A DNA stretch of 64,000 bases from Listeria monocytogenes (GCF_900187225.1 NZ_LT906436.1:620001-684000); one strand, 5' to 3'; shown: positions 15,806-24,785, counted from the first letter of the stretch. The notes: generated by a model not told the origin, from the sequence alone. Made by a program: numbers and translations.

Positions 15806-17557
15806 ATGAAAGATTTAAAAGACAGTTTTAAAGTATTGTATCAGTTTAAGACAGATTATCTCAAAGTAACTTTATTATTAACAATCTTGCAGGCATTTGT
15901 GATTGGACCATTTATCTATTATTTCTTTTTCTTTATTCTCCGAGTTATCGGAGTGCCAGGGATTACAGACGCCAATCTGGGAGAAGTTTTTTCGAGTCCT
16001 GTTGCCATTATTATGCTGCTGATTTTAGCTTTACTCATTTTATTATTTGTATATTATGAACTGGGTTTCTTTATAATGATGGCAATTTATCAATTGCGGG
16101 GAGAAAGCTATACCTTTTTCAAAATCATACAAAGGCTCAATGTAAAAGCAAAATACTTTCTTAGTTATCAAGCAATTTATTTTCTGCTATATTTCTTTTT
16201 ACTTTTGCCAATTGCAGGATTATCTTTACCAATTACGATAACAGAAAACCTCTATTTACCGCATTTTATTACAGATGAACTAATGAAAACGACGACGGGA
16301 ACGTGGCTGTATGTTATTGCAATTGCGATTATTTTCTATATTAGCGCTAGACTTGTGTTTGCTTTGCCATATTTCATTGAAGACAAATCACTAAAAATAA
16401 GTGGAGCTATCCGAAAAAGTTGGAAATACCCGCAAAAGCACTTATTTTTCATGTTACTAAAATGGGTTTTAATAATTGTTGCGATTGGCTTTTTAGTATC
16501 GATTATCGCGACGATTATTATGTTGCCACTTCTCTTGGTAGAAAAAATAACTCCAGGAATTGCGGTGGTTATAGCTGGTATTACTTTAACCATACTGCAA
16601 GTGATAGGTTTCTTTTCCGCTGGAATTTTTCAAGGAATCATTGCGCAATTATTAGTGAAGAATGCCTTTGCTATAAAAGAACAACCAGCTCTTGTGACGC
16701 GCAGCCAGTTCCCGCATAAAAAGAGATTTATTATTGTAGCAATAATCATTTTCATTATTTTTAGTAGTTTTAATATTTATACCGTGAATGCAACTTTATA
16801 TGAACCTAATACGAAAATAATTGCCCATCGAGGTGATACAATGAATGCTGTTGAAAATACAGTGGAAGCCATTGAATCAGCTGCAGAGGCCGGGGCAGAT
16901 TACAGCGAAATTGACATTCAAGAAACCAAAGATCATCAGTTTGTTGTTTTCCATGATATGACGCTGAGAAGACTTGCTGGCAGTTCTAAGAGAGTAGCAG
17001 ATATGACTTTAAAAGAGTTGCAGCAAACTAAAGTAAGGAGTGGCGACTATTCATCTCATATAGCTTCTTTCGATGAAATTATCAAGATAGCGAAAAAGAA
17101 TAAGATAGATTTACTCGTGGAAGTGAAGTTACACGGCGGGGAATCGAGCGATATGGTAGAACGACTTGTCACATTGTTAAAGAAAGAAAAAGTAACTGAT
17201 AAATATTTAGTCCAATCGTTGGACCAACCAGTTATCGAAAAAATAGAACAAGCCGACCCTACACTTGAAACGGGCATCATATTAGCGCTTAATATTGGAA
17301 ACTTACCAAAAACATCTGCTGATTTTATTGTTTTAGAAGATTTTTCCATCAATAAACGATTACTTACACAAGCCAAACAAAATAATAAAATGGTGTTTGT
17401 TTGGACGGTAAATAAAGAAAAACTAATGCAAATGTATTTGCGGAAGAATATAGATGGAATCATTACCAATTATCCTAAAAAGGCGATAGAACTTAGGGAA
17501 TCTTTTAATGAAAATGATTCTTTGCGAAGTCGTATTGAGAATAGGTTAGGATTTTAA
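15806..17557 (+). CDS. Membrane-anchored glycerophosphodiester phosphodiesterase
   Basis: A 583-residue two-part protein. Residues 1-320 hold about eight membrane segments (the membrane domain found ahead of GDPD domains). Residues about 335-580 form the GDPD TIM barrel: IIAHRGDTMNAVENTVEAI with catalytic His-Arg, the metal ligands EIDIQ, and FHDMTLRRLAG with the second His. It probably hydrolyses glycerophosphodiesters or lipoteichoic-acid-like glycerophosphate at the cell surface. AAGGGAG supports ATG 15806 over a TTG at 15776. Monocistronic, with a terminator following. Confidence 0.9.
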   Translation: MKDLKDSFKVLYQFKTDYLKVTLLLTILQAFVIGPFIYYFFFFILRVIGVPGITDANLGEVFSSPVAIIMLLILALLILLFVYYELGFFIMMAIYQLRGESYTFFKIIQRLNVKAKYFLSYQAIYFLLYFFLLLPIAGLSLPITITENLYLPHFITDELMKTTTGTWLYVIAIAIIFYISARLVFALPYFIEDKSLKISGAIRKSWKYPQKHLFFMLLKWVLIIVAIGFLVSIIATIIMLPLLLVEKITPGIAVVIAGITLTILQVIGFFSAGIFQGIIAQLLVKNAFAIKEQPALVTRSQFPHKKRFIIVAIIIFIIFSSFNIYTVNATLYEPNTKIIAHRGDTMNAVENTVEAIESAAEAGADYSEIDIQETKDHQFVVFHDMTLRRLAGSSKRVADMTLKELQQTKVRSGDYSSHIASFDEIIKIAKKNKIDLLVEVKLHGGESSDMVERLVTLLKKEKVTDKYLVQSLDQPVIEKIEQADPTLETGIILALNIGNLPKTSADFIVLEDFSINKRLLTQAKQNNKMVFVWTVNKEKLMQMYLRKNIDGIITNYPKKAIELRESFNENDSLRSRIENRLGF

Positions 17558-17562
17558 ATAAA

Positions 17563-17592
17563 AAAAGCCGCAAACAATCATTGTTTGCGGCT
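17563..17592. terminator. Bidirectional terminator
   Basis: GCCGCAAACA and TGTTTGCGGC around ATCAT, with flanking A- and T-runs, between convergent GDPD and lipoprotein genes. Confidence 0.9.
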
Positions 17593-17597
17593 GATTA

Positions 17598-18092
17598 TTA
17601 TTTTAGTTCAAATGATTTTTTAACAGAGTTTTTGCTAAAGCTAATTAATTCTGTTGCTTCTATATCGACTGTGTTTTGTGTATCTTGTAGTTTATAAAGC
17701 TCAGTCACTTCTAAAGTTCCACCAGGTTGTACGTCTTTTTCAGAGCCGCCCATACTAGCATCAGCTGATACTGTTGTTTCTAACTGAGTGCCATTTTGAA
17801 AAGCTTGTTGATCAATAGCTACCATAAAAGAAATGTTTTCTTTGCTGTTATTTGTGAATTTAGTTTTAATTGCGATGGCATTGTTACCTTCAAAATCCTT
17901 AACTACTTCTGAACTAAGAATTTCTACTTTATAATCTCCAAGTTCATTTGGATTTGATTTCTTTTTCGTCTCCGCTTTAGCTGTTTCTGTTTTTTCTGTA
18001 CTTGCTTTATCTTCTGTCCCACCACATGCAGTTAATGCTAGGGCAAAAGTAATAATCCCCATTAATAATAAAATGCTTTTCAATTTTTTCAT
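17598..18092 (-). CDS. Lipoprotein with DUF4352/DUF5067-like domain
   Basis: A 164-residue secreted protein. Signal MKKLKSILLLMGIITFALA and lipobox LTAC with the acylated Cys at about 23, then a charged KTETAKAETKKK linker. The C-terminal beta-sandwich has the pattern AIAIKTKFTNNSKENISF and VQPGGTLEVTELYKL, typical of DUF4352/DUF5067 immunoglobulin-like domains. It is encoded next to, and on the same strand as, the kinase gene upstream, from which it is separated by a terminator. A structural or signalling partner role is possible but not shown. Confidence 0.8.
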   Translation of the reverse strand: MKKLKSILLLMGIITFALALTACGGTEDKASTEKTETAKAETKKKSNPNELGDYKVEILSSEVVKDFEGNNAIAIKTKFTNNSKENISFMVAIDQQAFQNGTQLETTVSADASMGGSEKDVQPGGTLEVTELYKLQDTQNTVDIEATELISFSKNSVKKSFELK

Positions 18093-18144
18093 TTTCTTCT
18101 CTCCTTCATCTTTTATCTGTTTCTATTAGACCATGTGGAGATAA

Positions 18145-18173
18145 TAAAAGTCCTATGCAGCAGGCATAGGACT
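18145..18173 (-). terminator. Terminator overlapping the kinase stop codon
   Basis: AGTCCTATGC and GCATAGGACT form a 10-bp stem with T-rich tail on the minus strand; the stem begins inside the kinase stop codon. Confidence 0.8.
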
Positions 18174-19314
18174 AGGAAAAGATTTCATTATAAATACCAT
18201 AAATAGATACACAGACAATAATATAAATGACAATACCCGCTTTTCTTGTACCAGGAGAGGGTGATTTAAGTAAAGGTAATTTGGACCAAATACCACAGAG
18301 GTTAGTAAAAATAACAAAAGCAGGAACGATTAAGAAAAAGTTACTGAAAAAATTTACGGTATGAGACATTTTAACGCCCTCTGTTGGTGGGCTGAATAAA
18401 CCAAATATCAAGAACATGTAACCAAATACAGCGACAATCATTTTCCAAGGTGTCCCTGTTCTAAAGCCGGGAATATGTTTATACCATGGAATAAAGTCAT
18501 TTTCGTATTCGTCAGCTGGGGTTTTCCAGGCCGATTCGGTGGGGGAATCATCTAACTCAGTGAAATCGGACAATTCAGAGACATAGCTTGGGCCAAGTGA
18601 GTCGTTTTTGACCGCTGTCCTGAAATCTTGAATGGATTGATAACGCTGTTCAGGATCAAAGGCACCTGCTTGCATCGCAATTTTTTCAAGCGAAGTGGCG
18701 TGTTCTTTATCTGGTAAAGTATTTTTTCCTAATAGAAGTTCGAGCATAAGAACACCAATACTGTATATGTCCGATCGCGCGTCTGTTTGTGAATAACCGT
18801 ATTGTTCAGGGGCAGCATAACCGATCGTGCCGAGGTTGACAGTGTCTTGATTTTTGCCCACTTCAAACATACGGGAAGCATCAAAATCAATTAATTTCAA
18901 TACGCCATCGCTAGAAATCATAATGTTAGAAGGCTTAATATCACGGTGAATAATCGCATTTGCATGTAATTCTGTAAGTGCATCAGACAACATCAGCATT
19001 AGTCGCGTAACTTCATCCGTATCAAAGGGAGCATTTGTTTTCATCAAGTCGGCTAAATTTTTCCCATTTATGTATTCTTCATAAACAATTAATTGATTGC
19101 CTTTTGGAATCATCACTTCGATTTTTGGCAAATATTTACTAGATAAATTTTTAAGTTGTTCAATCACAGGGGCAAAACTGCTTGGAATTATTTTACGGAC
19201 AAATAATTCTCCTGTAGATGTATTTCTCGTTAGCACAGCAGGGTTTTCTTTATTATTGAGATTATCTAATTCTTTATATTGTTCTTCTATAAAAGCAAGT
19301 GTCATTTCTCCCAT
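18172..19314 (-). CDS. Ser/Thr protein kinase with C-terminal membrane segments, DFD variant
   Basis: A 380-residue protein. Kinase domain residues about 5-230: candidate Lys41 (FVRKII), catalytic loop HRDIKPSNIM at 123-132, LIDFDASR at 142-148 in place of DFG, then GTIGYAAPEQYG (activation segment/APE) and SDIYSIGVLMLELL. A glycine-rich loop is not obvious. The C-terminus has about three membrane segments and no PASTA repeats, so this is not the PrkC/StkP type. GAAGGGA lies ten bases before ATG 19314. It diverges from an HTH protein gene; kinase/HTH pairing recurs in Firmicutes. Active-site residues suggest catalysis is retained, and DFD still keeps the metal-binding Asp. Confidence 0.85.
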   Translation of the reverse strand: MGEMTLAFIEEQYKELDNLNNKENPAVLTRNTSTGELFVRKIIPSSFAPVIEQLKNLSSKYLPKIEVMIPKGNQLIVYEEYINGKNLADLMKTNAPFDTDEVTRLMLMLSDALTELHANAIIHRDIKPSNIMISSDGVLKLIDFDASRMFEVGKNQDTVNLGTIGYAAPEQYGYSQTDARSDIYSIGVLMLELLLGKNTLPDKEHATSLEKIAMQAGAFDPEQRYQSIQDFRTAVKNDSLGPSYVSELSDFTELDDSPTESAWKTPADEYENDFIPWYKHIPGFRTGTPWKMIVAVFGYMFLIFGLFSPPTEGVKMSHTVNFFSNFFLIVPAFVIFTNLCGIWSKLPLLKSPSPGTRKAGIVIYIIVCVSIYGIYNEIFS

Positions 19315-19420
19315 TTATCTAAAATCCCTTCTACACTTTATAGTGAAATTATAGCATGAAGCATAGTAGTCGGGTACTTATTTCGTGCTATAATGAAAAA
19401 AACAGTCGGGGGTGCGCCTT

Positions 19421-19876
19421 ATGGATGGGGAAAAAGAGACAAGTAAATTACTTCATGAATTAAAAAAAGCGACCAATTTACGCCAAGTATTAGATGAAAA
19501 CGAGGCGGAATTTAAATCAAGCGAAATGGTTACCTATTTAAAAGAATTATTAGCAGAGAAAAAATTAACAAAAGCAAGCGTCATTCGCGCGGCAAGACTC
19601 CATGAAACATATGGATACCAAATTTTCAGTGGGGTTAGAAGGCCGTCACGCGACCGGACAATCGCTCTTTCTTTTGGATTTAAATTATCTGGTTTAGAAG
19701 CAAGTAGATTATTAAAATATACAGAATACCCACCTCTGTATGCAAAAAATCGACGGGATGCGATTATTATTTTTGCGTTAGATCATGGTTATACGCTAGA
19801 CCAAACGAATGATTCGCTCTATGATCTAGAAGAAGCATTAATCGAAACATATAAAGAAGAGAAACCACTTATTTAG
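19421..19876 (+). CDS. HTH-like protein paired with the kinase
   Basis: A 151-residue protein. The middle region LAEKKLTKASVIRAARLHET followed by YGYQIFSGVRRPSRDRTIAL resembles an XRE-like HTH, and SGLEASRLLKYTEYPPLYAKNRRD is a conserved-looking helical tail. GGGGGTG lies just upstream of ATG 19421; a GTG at 19412 is a poor start. A TATAAT at 19389-19394 can serve as -10. It diverges from the Ser/Thr kinase gene with about 105 bp between starts. Family memory: small XRE-like proteins beside such kinases are common. A kinase substrate or regulator role is inferred. Confidence 0.65.
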   Translation: MDGEKETSKLLHELKKATNLRQVLDENEAEFKSSEMVTYLKELLAEKKLTKASVIRAARLHETYGYQIFSGVRRPSRDRTIALSFGFKLSGLEASRLLKYTEYPPLYAKNRRDAIIIFALDHGYTLDQTNDSLYDLEEALIETYKEEKPLI

Positions 19877-19931
19877 ATTTAACTAGAAATCGTGTATAAT
19901 TTAGGGAGACCTAAATGATTGGAGACTAGTT

Positions 19932-20324
19932 ATGTTAAATGAGCAAACGATTTTACAAGCAGCAACAAGTGAAAAAAACGCCGGTGATTTTCCTAAAGTA
20001 GTTCAAAGTTTTAAAGAATTAGGCGTAACTAAATATCAGTTTTTAGTCGAAAAAGGCGTTTATTTATTTTGGGATGAAATGGATAATCAAGTAGAATCCA
20101 AGTTGAATGGTGTTTCTATGCCAATCTCCGAAGAAATTTCACGCGACAAACTGAAAGATGCAATTAAACAAGCACAAGCGGGGAAAATAGATTTTGAAAT
20201 ATTTATTAAACTAGCTGGGCTAGCAGGTGTCAGACTGTGGGAAGCTGATTTATCTGCAATGAAAGTAACCTATATAGATAATACGGGGAATGATTTGGTC
20301 ATTGAACCGATTCCGAGTATTTAA
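19932..20324 (+). CDS. DUF1398 family protein
   Basis: A 130-residue soluble protein with the DUF1398 pattern: GDFPKVVQSFKELGVTKYQF near the start, GVYLFWD, then DKLKDAIKQAQAGKIDFEIF and a C-terminal GVRLWEADLSAMKVTYID strand. Proteins of this family occur in many Firmicutes and enterobacteria without a known reaction. TGGAGAC precedes the ATG. It follows the HTH gene by 55 bp and ends at its own terminator. Confidence 0.75.
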   Translation: MLNEQTILQAATSEKNAGDFPKVVQSFKELGVTKYQFLVEKGVYLFWDEMDNQVESKLNGVSMPISEEISRDKLKDAIKQAQAGKIDFEIFIKLAGLAGVRLWEADLSAMKVTYIDNTGNDLVIEPIPSI

Positions 20325-20330
20325 AATGAA

Positions 20331-20357
20331 AAAGACAATATATTATTGTCTTTTTTT
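20331..20357 (+). terminator. Terminator after the DUF1398 gene
   Basis: AAAGACAA and TTGTCTTT form the stem around a short loop, followed by T residues. Confidence 0.85.
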
Positions 20358-20420
20358 AGTACTTTTAAATTTTGAAAATATGTTATGCTGAAACAGTTGA
20401 AAGAAGAGAGGTAAAGTATA

Positions 20421-21161
20421 ATGGATATAATTACGTACTTTCTAATTGCACTAAGTACAAGTGTTGTAGGAAGTTTTTTAGGAATAGGTGGAGGAGTTAT
20501 CCTTTTGCCAATTCTACTCTTGATGGGTGTTTCACAAGGAACAGCAGCATTTAGTTCGGCTCTAACTGTGTTCACGATGGCGATTTTTACGTGTAGTATT
20601 TATTATAAGAGAAAGCAAGGGAATGTAGGCTTGGCACTGAAAATTGCCGTAACTAGTATTCCAACAACTTTTATTGGCGCAATGGTGAATCAAATGTTGC
20701 CTGAAGCAGTCTATCGTTTTCTGTACGGAGCATTAATTGTTGTTTTACTAGGGATAATGATTTGGAAAAAGAAACGGAACAATGAAAAACCACATTTTTT
20801 AAGTGAATATCGCATAATACCATATGTATTCGGTGTAATTATTGGATTTTTAGCGGGCTTATTTGGCATCGGTGGCGGGCCAATTGTCATACCAATTTTG
20901 CTATTAATTTTCATGTTGAACCAAAAAACAGCATCCGCGACATCAAGTTATGTGACATTACTAACATCACTTGCAAGTATCGGCTCCTATGCAATCATTG
21001 GTGGAAGTGATTTTTCGATTGGGATTTACATGATACCAGGGGCAATCATCGGAGCGCTCATTGGCACAAGATTAAATAAACTCCTAGATGAAAAATGGAT
21101 TGCAATATTATTTAATGTTTTACTTATTGCCCTTTTTGCTTTAAATTTAATTAAGATTTAA
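20421..21161 (+). CDS. TauE/SafE-family anion permease
   Basis: A 246-residue protein with eight predicted membrane segments and two family repeats marked FLGIGGGVILLPILLLMGVS and LFGIGGGPIVIPILLLIFML. The duplicated GIGGG-P motifs define the TauE/SafE/UPF0721 group, which moves sulfite, sulfonates or other organic anions. The substrate is not evident, and no sulfur genes are near. GAGAGG precedes ATG 20421; a hairpin terminator follows. Confidence 0.88.
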   Translation: MDIITYFLIALSTSVVGSFLGIGGGVILLPILLLMGVSQGTAAFSSALTVFTMAIFTCSIYYKRKQGNVGLALKIAVTSIPTTFIGAMVNQMLPEAVYRFLYGALIVVLLGIMIWKKKRNNEKPHFLSEYRIIPYVFGVIIGFLAGLFGIGGGPIVIPILLLIFMLNQKTASATSSYVTLLTSLASIGSYAIIGGSDFSIGIYMIPGAIIGALIGTRLNKLLDEKWIAILFNVLLIALFALNLIKI

Positions 21162-21167
21162 CCTCAG

Positions 21168-21195
21168 ACAAGCTATGAATGTAGCTTGTTTTTTT
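21168..21195 (+). terminator. Terminator after the TauE gene
   Basis: ACAAGCTA and TAGCTTGT form the stem, followed by a run of T. Confidence 0.85.
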
Positions 21196-21246
21196 GTTGT
21201 CCGCCCTTGTTTTATGTTAAGCTTAGAGAGAGTAGGAGGGGTTAAG

Positions 21247-21525
21247 ATGAAAAGAAGTTGGCCAGATTTTGCTGCATTTTTACTAACAATCCTAACTGTA
21301 ACTTGGATAATTTTAACATGGGGATTACATATTTCTGACATTGTACCAGGTGGAGAAAAAGGCATATGGTATAAATTAATTCCATTATTTTTAGGAATAA
21401 TTTCAACAATAAGTGTCTTTTTTGTGAAAGAAAAACTGGTAAAATGGATTCTGCTAGGATTTAACATATTATTACTAATTTTAATTTATTTTGTGTACCA
21501 TATTGGGGAAATTGGGATGTTTTAA
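21247..21525 (+). CDS. Small three-helix membrane protein
   Basis: A 92-residue protein starting MKRSWPDFAAFLLTILTVTW with three hydrophobic helices (about 8-28, 42-60, 66-86). AGGAGGGG at eight bases before ATG 21247 fixes the start; longer readings would run through the upstream terminator. The next gene starts 15 bp downstream, so they are likely cotranscribed. No family recognised. Confidence 0.7.
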   Translation: MKRSWPDFAAFLLTILTVTWIILTWGLHISDIVPGGEKGIWYKLIPLFLGIISTISVFFVKEKLVKWILLGFNILLLILIYFVYHIGEIGMF

Positions 21526-21540
21526 TAGGGGGTTGATAGA

Positions 21541-21807
21541 ATGGACGAACCAACCAAAGCGGTGATCTATCAAATTTTATCTAAAACAGAAGAACAAAAT
21601 GCGACGATGGATCATCTGGTTTTCGAAATGATGCAATTCCCTGGTGCCGCAGCGTTCACTAAAAATGAATTGCTGTTTGGCATATACTGGCTAGAAACGT
21701 ATCATTATATTTTTCGAATGAGTGAAAATCAAACGACAAGATATTACCGAACGGAAAAAGGGCATGAAAAATTGGCGGAGTTAGAGCTTTTGAAAAACAA
21801 AAGTTAA
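21541..21807 (+). CDS. Small winged-helix-like protein
   Basis: An 88-residue protein, MDEPTKAVIYQILSKTEEQN, with a helical core and a C-terminal TRYYRTEKGHEKLAELELL that resembles the wing and last helix of PadR/MarR-like winged-helix proteins. A GGGGGTTG site precedes the ATG. It is cotranscribed with the small membrane protein upstream. DNA binding is possible but not proved; the family is not recognised. Confidence 0.6.
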   Translation: MDEPTKAVIYQILSKTEEQNATMDHLVFEMMQFPGAAAFTKNELLFGIYWLETYHYIFRMSENQTTRYYRTEKGHEKLAELELLKNKS

Positions 21808-21846
21808 AAAACGACTTGATTTCTCAGGAAATCAAGTCGTTTTTTT
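21806..21846. terminator. Bidirectional terminator
   Basis: AAAACGACTTGATTT pairs with AAATCAAGTCGTTTT, with A- and T-runs on both sides, between convergent genes. Confidence 0.9.
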
Positions 21847-22288
21847 ATAAATATTTAGCCATTGTAATATCAGTGTTTTGAAAACCAACTTTATTATATA
21901 AGCCAATAGCTGTTTGATTATGTGCAAATACATGTAGCCCGATTTTAGTAATCTGCATTTCTTTCGCAAGTACATCTAATGCTGCTAATGTTTTTGTTCC
22001 AAATCCTTTACCTCGGAATGCTTCGAAAATCACAAAATCATAAATGAAAGCGTGTTTGCCGGAGCGGGTTTCGTCCACATGGAACCAGATATAACCGATT
22101 TTTTCACCTGAGATGATACTGTAGAGATATTCGTTTGGTGTAGTAATTCCGTCATATAGCAATTTGTTGAAGGAATCTTGGGATTTTGCTAAAGATTCTT
22201 CTTCGTCCCATGTACCAGCCTCTACTTTTTCTTTGGCGTAATCTGTAATGGCGGTAGTTAAAAAATCTTCTAAATCAAAAGCAGTCAT
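21845..22288 (-). CDS. GNAT-family N-acetyltransferase
   Basis: A GNAT protein of 147 residues from ATG 22288: IGYIWFHVDETRSGKHAFIY (strand beta4), FEAFRGKGFGTKTLAALD (acetyl-CoA loop R/G-x-G-x-G/T) and QTAIGLYNKVGFQNTDI at the C-terminal end. The ATG has no close ribosome site: AGGAGG (22314-22319) is about 25 bases away. That site is instead perfectly placed for an in-frame ATT codon at 22306-22304, which would add six residues. The gene lies directly downstream of the SGNH hydrolase gene on the same strand, so they form an operon. Substrate unknown. Confidence 0.8.
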   Translation of the reverse strand: MTAFDLEDFLTTAITDYAKEKVEAGTWDEEESLAKSQDSFNKLLYDGITTPNEYLYSIISGEKIGYIWFHVDETRSGKHAFIYDFVIFEAFRGKGFGTKTLAALDVLAKEMQITKIGLHVFAHNQTAIGLYNKVGFQNTDITMAKYL

Positions 22289-22318
22289 TGTTTGTAAATG
22301 TAAAATAAAAATTCCTCC

Positions 22319-23020
22319 TCATGCTTTATGGAAACTTGCGTACTGAATGAATCTGCGCGACATGGCAATATGACCAGCCTCGTTTGGATGAATACCATCA
22401 GCACAGAGCAAATTTTCATAATGAAATTCAGCGAGAAAACTATCACGGACATCAATAATTTGGCTACTAGTTTCGGCTGCAATGCGCGAAATAGTATTGC
22501 TATATCGTTCCTGCCAGCGATAAATCATCTCTACATCACCGCCCAAAAATTGCAAAATATTATCTTTATTCAGTCCATCTCGCGTAATGAAATCAAAATA
22601 ACGTTTTGCGTGAAGGGGAGGTAGTGTCATTAAAATAGGTTTAATATCTAGTTTTTTCAGTCGTGCAATCATTTCGAGAAGTTGTGTTTCAAAAATGTTA
22701 ATTGGTGTGCGAGGAATGTGTTCAGCTGCCGGATTTTCAGCTACTTCCGCCCAGTTGAAATCACAATCATTTCCGCCAAATTCAATAATGGCGATATCGT
22801 TTGTCGCATCTTTTGCTAAGTCTTTTGTTAGAATTTCATGGCCTTTAGTTATCGTACGACCCATTGTGGAATGATTTTGAAAAGTCAGGCCAAGTTTTTC
22901 AGATGCTCGTTTAATGCAGTTGTTTTTAAGCAACGTATAGCGATTTTTTTCAGGATTGAAAAGAACGCCTTTCATAATACTATCGCCCCAAACTCCAACT
23001 GACTGAATGGTTTTCTTCAT
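22319..23020 (-). CDS. SGNH/GDSL-type esterase
   Basis: A 233-residue cytosolic GDSL hydrolase. Block I is VWGDSIMKG with the nucleophile Ser, block III is IIEFGGNDCDF (GxND oxyanion Asn), and block V is CADGIHPNEAGH with the Asp-x-x-His pair. No signal peptide. AAAGGAG is 8 bases from ATG 23020, better than upstream starts at 23038. These enzymes are lipases/acylhydrolases with broad esterase activity; the natural substrate is unknown. It is followed at once by the GNAT gene, whose ribosome site overlaps its stop codon. Confidence 0.88.
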   Translation of the reverse strand: MKKTIQSVGVWGDSIMKGVLFNPEKNRYTLLKNNCIKRASEKLGLTFQNHSTMGRTITKGHEILTKDLAKDATNDIAIIEFGGNDCDFNWAEVAENPAAEHIPRTPINIFETQLLEMIARLKKLDIKPILMTLPPLHAKRYFDFITRDGLNKDNILQFLGGDVEMIYRWQERYSNTISRIAAETSSQIIDVRDSFLAEFHYENLLCADGIHPNEAGHIAMSRRFIQYASFHKA

Positions 23021-23045
23021 AATCATCACTCCTTTCATTAATCAT

Positions 23046-23105
23046 ACCACAAAAAAAGCAAAAGACGCGATTTGTTCCTTAAGAAAAAATCGTGCCTCGC
23101 GCTTT
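23046..23105 (-). terminator. Imperfect terminator of the DUF6044 gene
   Basis: On the minus strand AAAGCGCGAGGCACGATTT pairs imperfectly with AAATCGCGTC and TTTTGCTTT, ending in T residues. Confidence 0.5.
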
Positions 23106-24785
23106 TTAATTAGTTGCTTTGTATAAATAGATTTTCCAATAAGATTCTTTATTATCGAATGCTTTTTCGAACTGGAGCCCGACTTCTGAAGCATTATCAA
23201 TCGGAACGGCTGACAAAACATACTCGCCACCAACCTTTTTAAAGGCCTCTGTATTAAAATCTAATTGTTTAATGTGTTTTTTCGAATCCTTGCCGAAATC
23301 GTAGTTTTTACCTAATTCGGCAGAAAATATATAACAACGATTACCCCAATTATCATAATAATCTTCTAAAACAGGACTCTTGTCTAGCTCACCAGCAATA
23401 ATTTTTCGGAAAGCCCTTTTATAAGCAAGTGGATAGGAGTTCACATAACCATCTACAGTATAAAAGCCACTTTCTTGGGAAACAGACGGGTGCAGACCAA
23501 TACTTCCGACACGGTAACTTGACTGCGGTTTACCAATATAATCTTTAATTTCTTCCATTTGCTCCGTGGCGTAAAATTGATTAATGCTTGGCGAGCCATT
23601 TCCAGTGCGGTAGTAAATCTCAGAGTTATTAGCGAAAACAACAATAAGTTGCAACACAATTGCCACATAAGCTAACTTTCGCCACCAATTTCCTTTTTTA
23701 ATTAAATAAACAATCGCAAGTGCAAACAGTCCATAAAATAAAAAAGGTTGTAAAAAATGGAAGCGCGAAAAGTTAAACGTCCGCATGATTTCCACGTGTT
23801 CTTTGATTACATTCCAACCACGATACCACCAAAACCCATACCAAAAAGATAAGAATAAATTAAAGCCAAATAGCCATAAAAATAGTTTTTCTTTAACCCA
23901 TTCTCGTTTGATAATGATTAACACAAGAACGAGAAGCAATATCGGCAAAATAACATATCCAGCCAGTGCTTGATCGTGCGTATGCCCAAAAATGAAATTT
24001 TTAAAACTTAGACGAATCGAACTTAAAAATGACAAATTGGGTAAACTAAATTCACTCCTCGAATCTGGCTCAGGGTGCAAGAACATCGCATAAATAAAAC
24101 GATAATTCACTATGACATAAATCAAACCCATGTAAAGCATGCTGAGTAAAAATCGAATATTCACTTGTTTTTTCTTGAAAACATCATACAACCAAATACA
24201 TCCAACCATTACTAAAAAGAAACAAAATCCTAATATTAAACTGGAATAAAATGGAAGTAGCGTCAGTATAATCACATTCCAAATTCGCCGCTTATTATTC
24301 CTAATGTTTAAGAATGCCCATAGAGCAAGTGGCATTCCAAGCGTACTCAGCATGCCTGATGGCCAAAAGGGTGTCAGTGCAAAAGCTAAGGAAACAAAAT
24401 AAATTGGCACGAGATATTTTTTGTCTTTAATAAGGTAATCTCTTGCCCACAAAAATAATCCTAAAAATGCAAATACACGGGTAATTAACTGGCTCATCGC
24501 AAAGGCGATTGGTGTACTGAAAATCATATAAAGCCAATCAATTCCAACAAACTCTGAATCAAATGAATCTCTTGGGACACTATCATCCATTATTTGGTCA
24601 ATATTGGCTGTCCCAACTTTCGCAGTGTAATCTCCGCTATCCAAAACCATTTTGTACCAAGTCGCATTAGAATCCAAGTTATCATGAATCCTTACATGAC
24701 TATTCCCGCCAAGAATAAATAATGGAGCGACATAAATTACCAATAATAATACTGCAATAATTAGCCACTTATGCTTTTTCCACAT
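23106..24785 (-). CDS. DUF6044 (YkoS-like) polytopic membrane protein
   Basis: A 559-residue membrane protein with about twelve helices and a C-terminal extracytoplasmic domain of roughly 160 residues. After helix 1 comes HVRIHDNLDSNATWYKMVL, a polar acidic loop reminiscent of GT-C glycosyltransferases, then further helices with FALTPFWPSGMLSTLG. This layout matches the DUF6044 family typified by B. subtilis YkoS. A sugar-transfer role is only suggested by the fold. AGGAGGAG precedes the ATG. It is encoded divergently from the large LPXTG adhesin. Confidence 0.78.
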   Translation of the reverse strand: MWKKHKWLIIAVLLLVIYVAPLFILGGNSHVRIHDNLDSNATWYKMVLDSGDYTAKVGTANIDQIMDDSVPRDSFDSEFVGIDWLYMIFSTPIAFAMSQLITRVFAFLGLFLWARDYLIKDKKYLVPIYFVSLAFALTPFWPSGMLSTLGMPLALWAFLNIRNNKRRIWNVIILTLLPFYSSLILGFCFFLVMVGCIWLYDVFKKKQVNIRFLLSMLYMGLIYVIVNYRFIYAMFLHPEPDSRSEFSLPNLSFLSSIRLSFKNFIFGHTHDQALAGYVILPILLLVLVLIIIKREWVKEKLFLWLFGFNLFLSFWYGFWWYRGWNVIKEHVEIMRTFNFSRFHFLQPFLFYGLFALAIVYLIKKGNWWRKLAYVAIVLQLIVVFANNSEIYYRTGNGSPSINQFYATEQMEEIKDYIGKPQSSYRVGSIGLHPSVSQESGFYTVDGYVNSYPLAYKRAFRKIIAGELDKSPVLEDYYDNWGNRCYIFSAELGKNYDFGKDSKKHIKQLDFNTEAFKKVGGEYVLSAVPIDNASEVGLQFEKAFDNKESYWKIYLYKATN

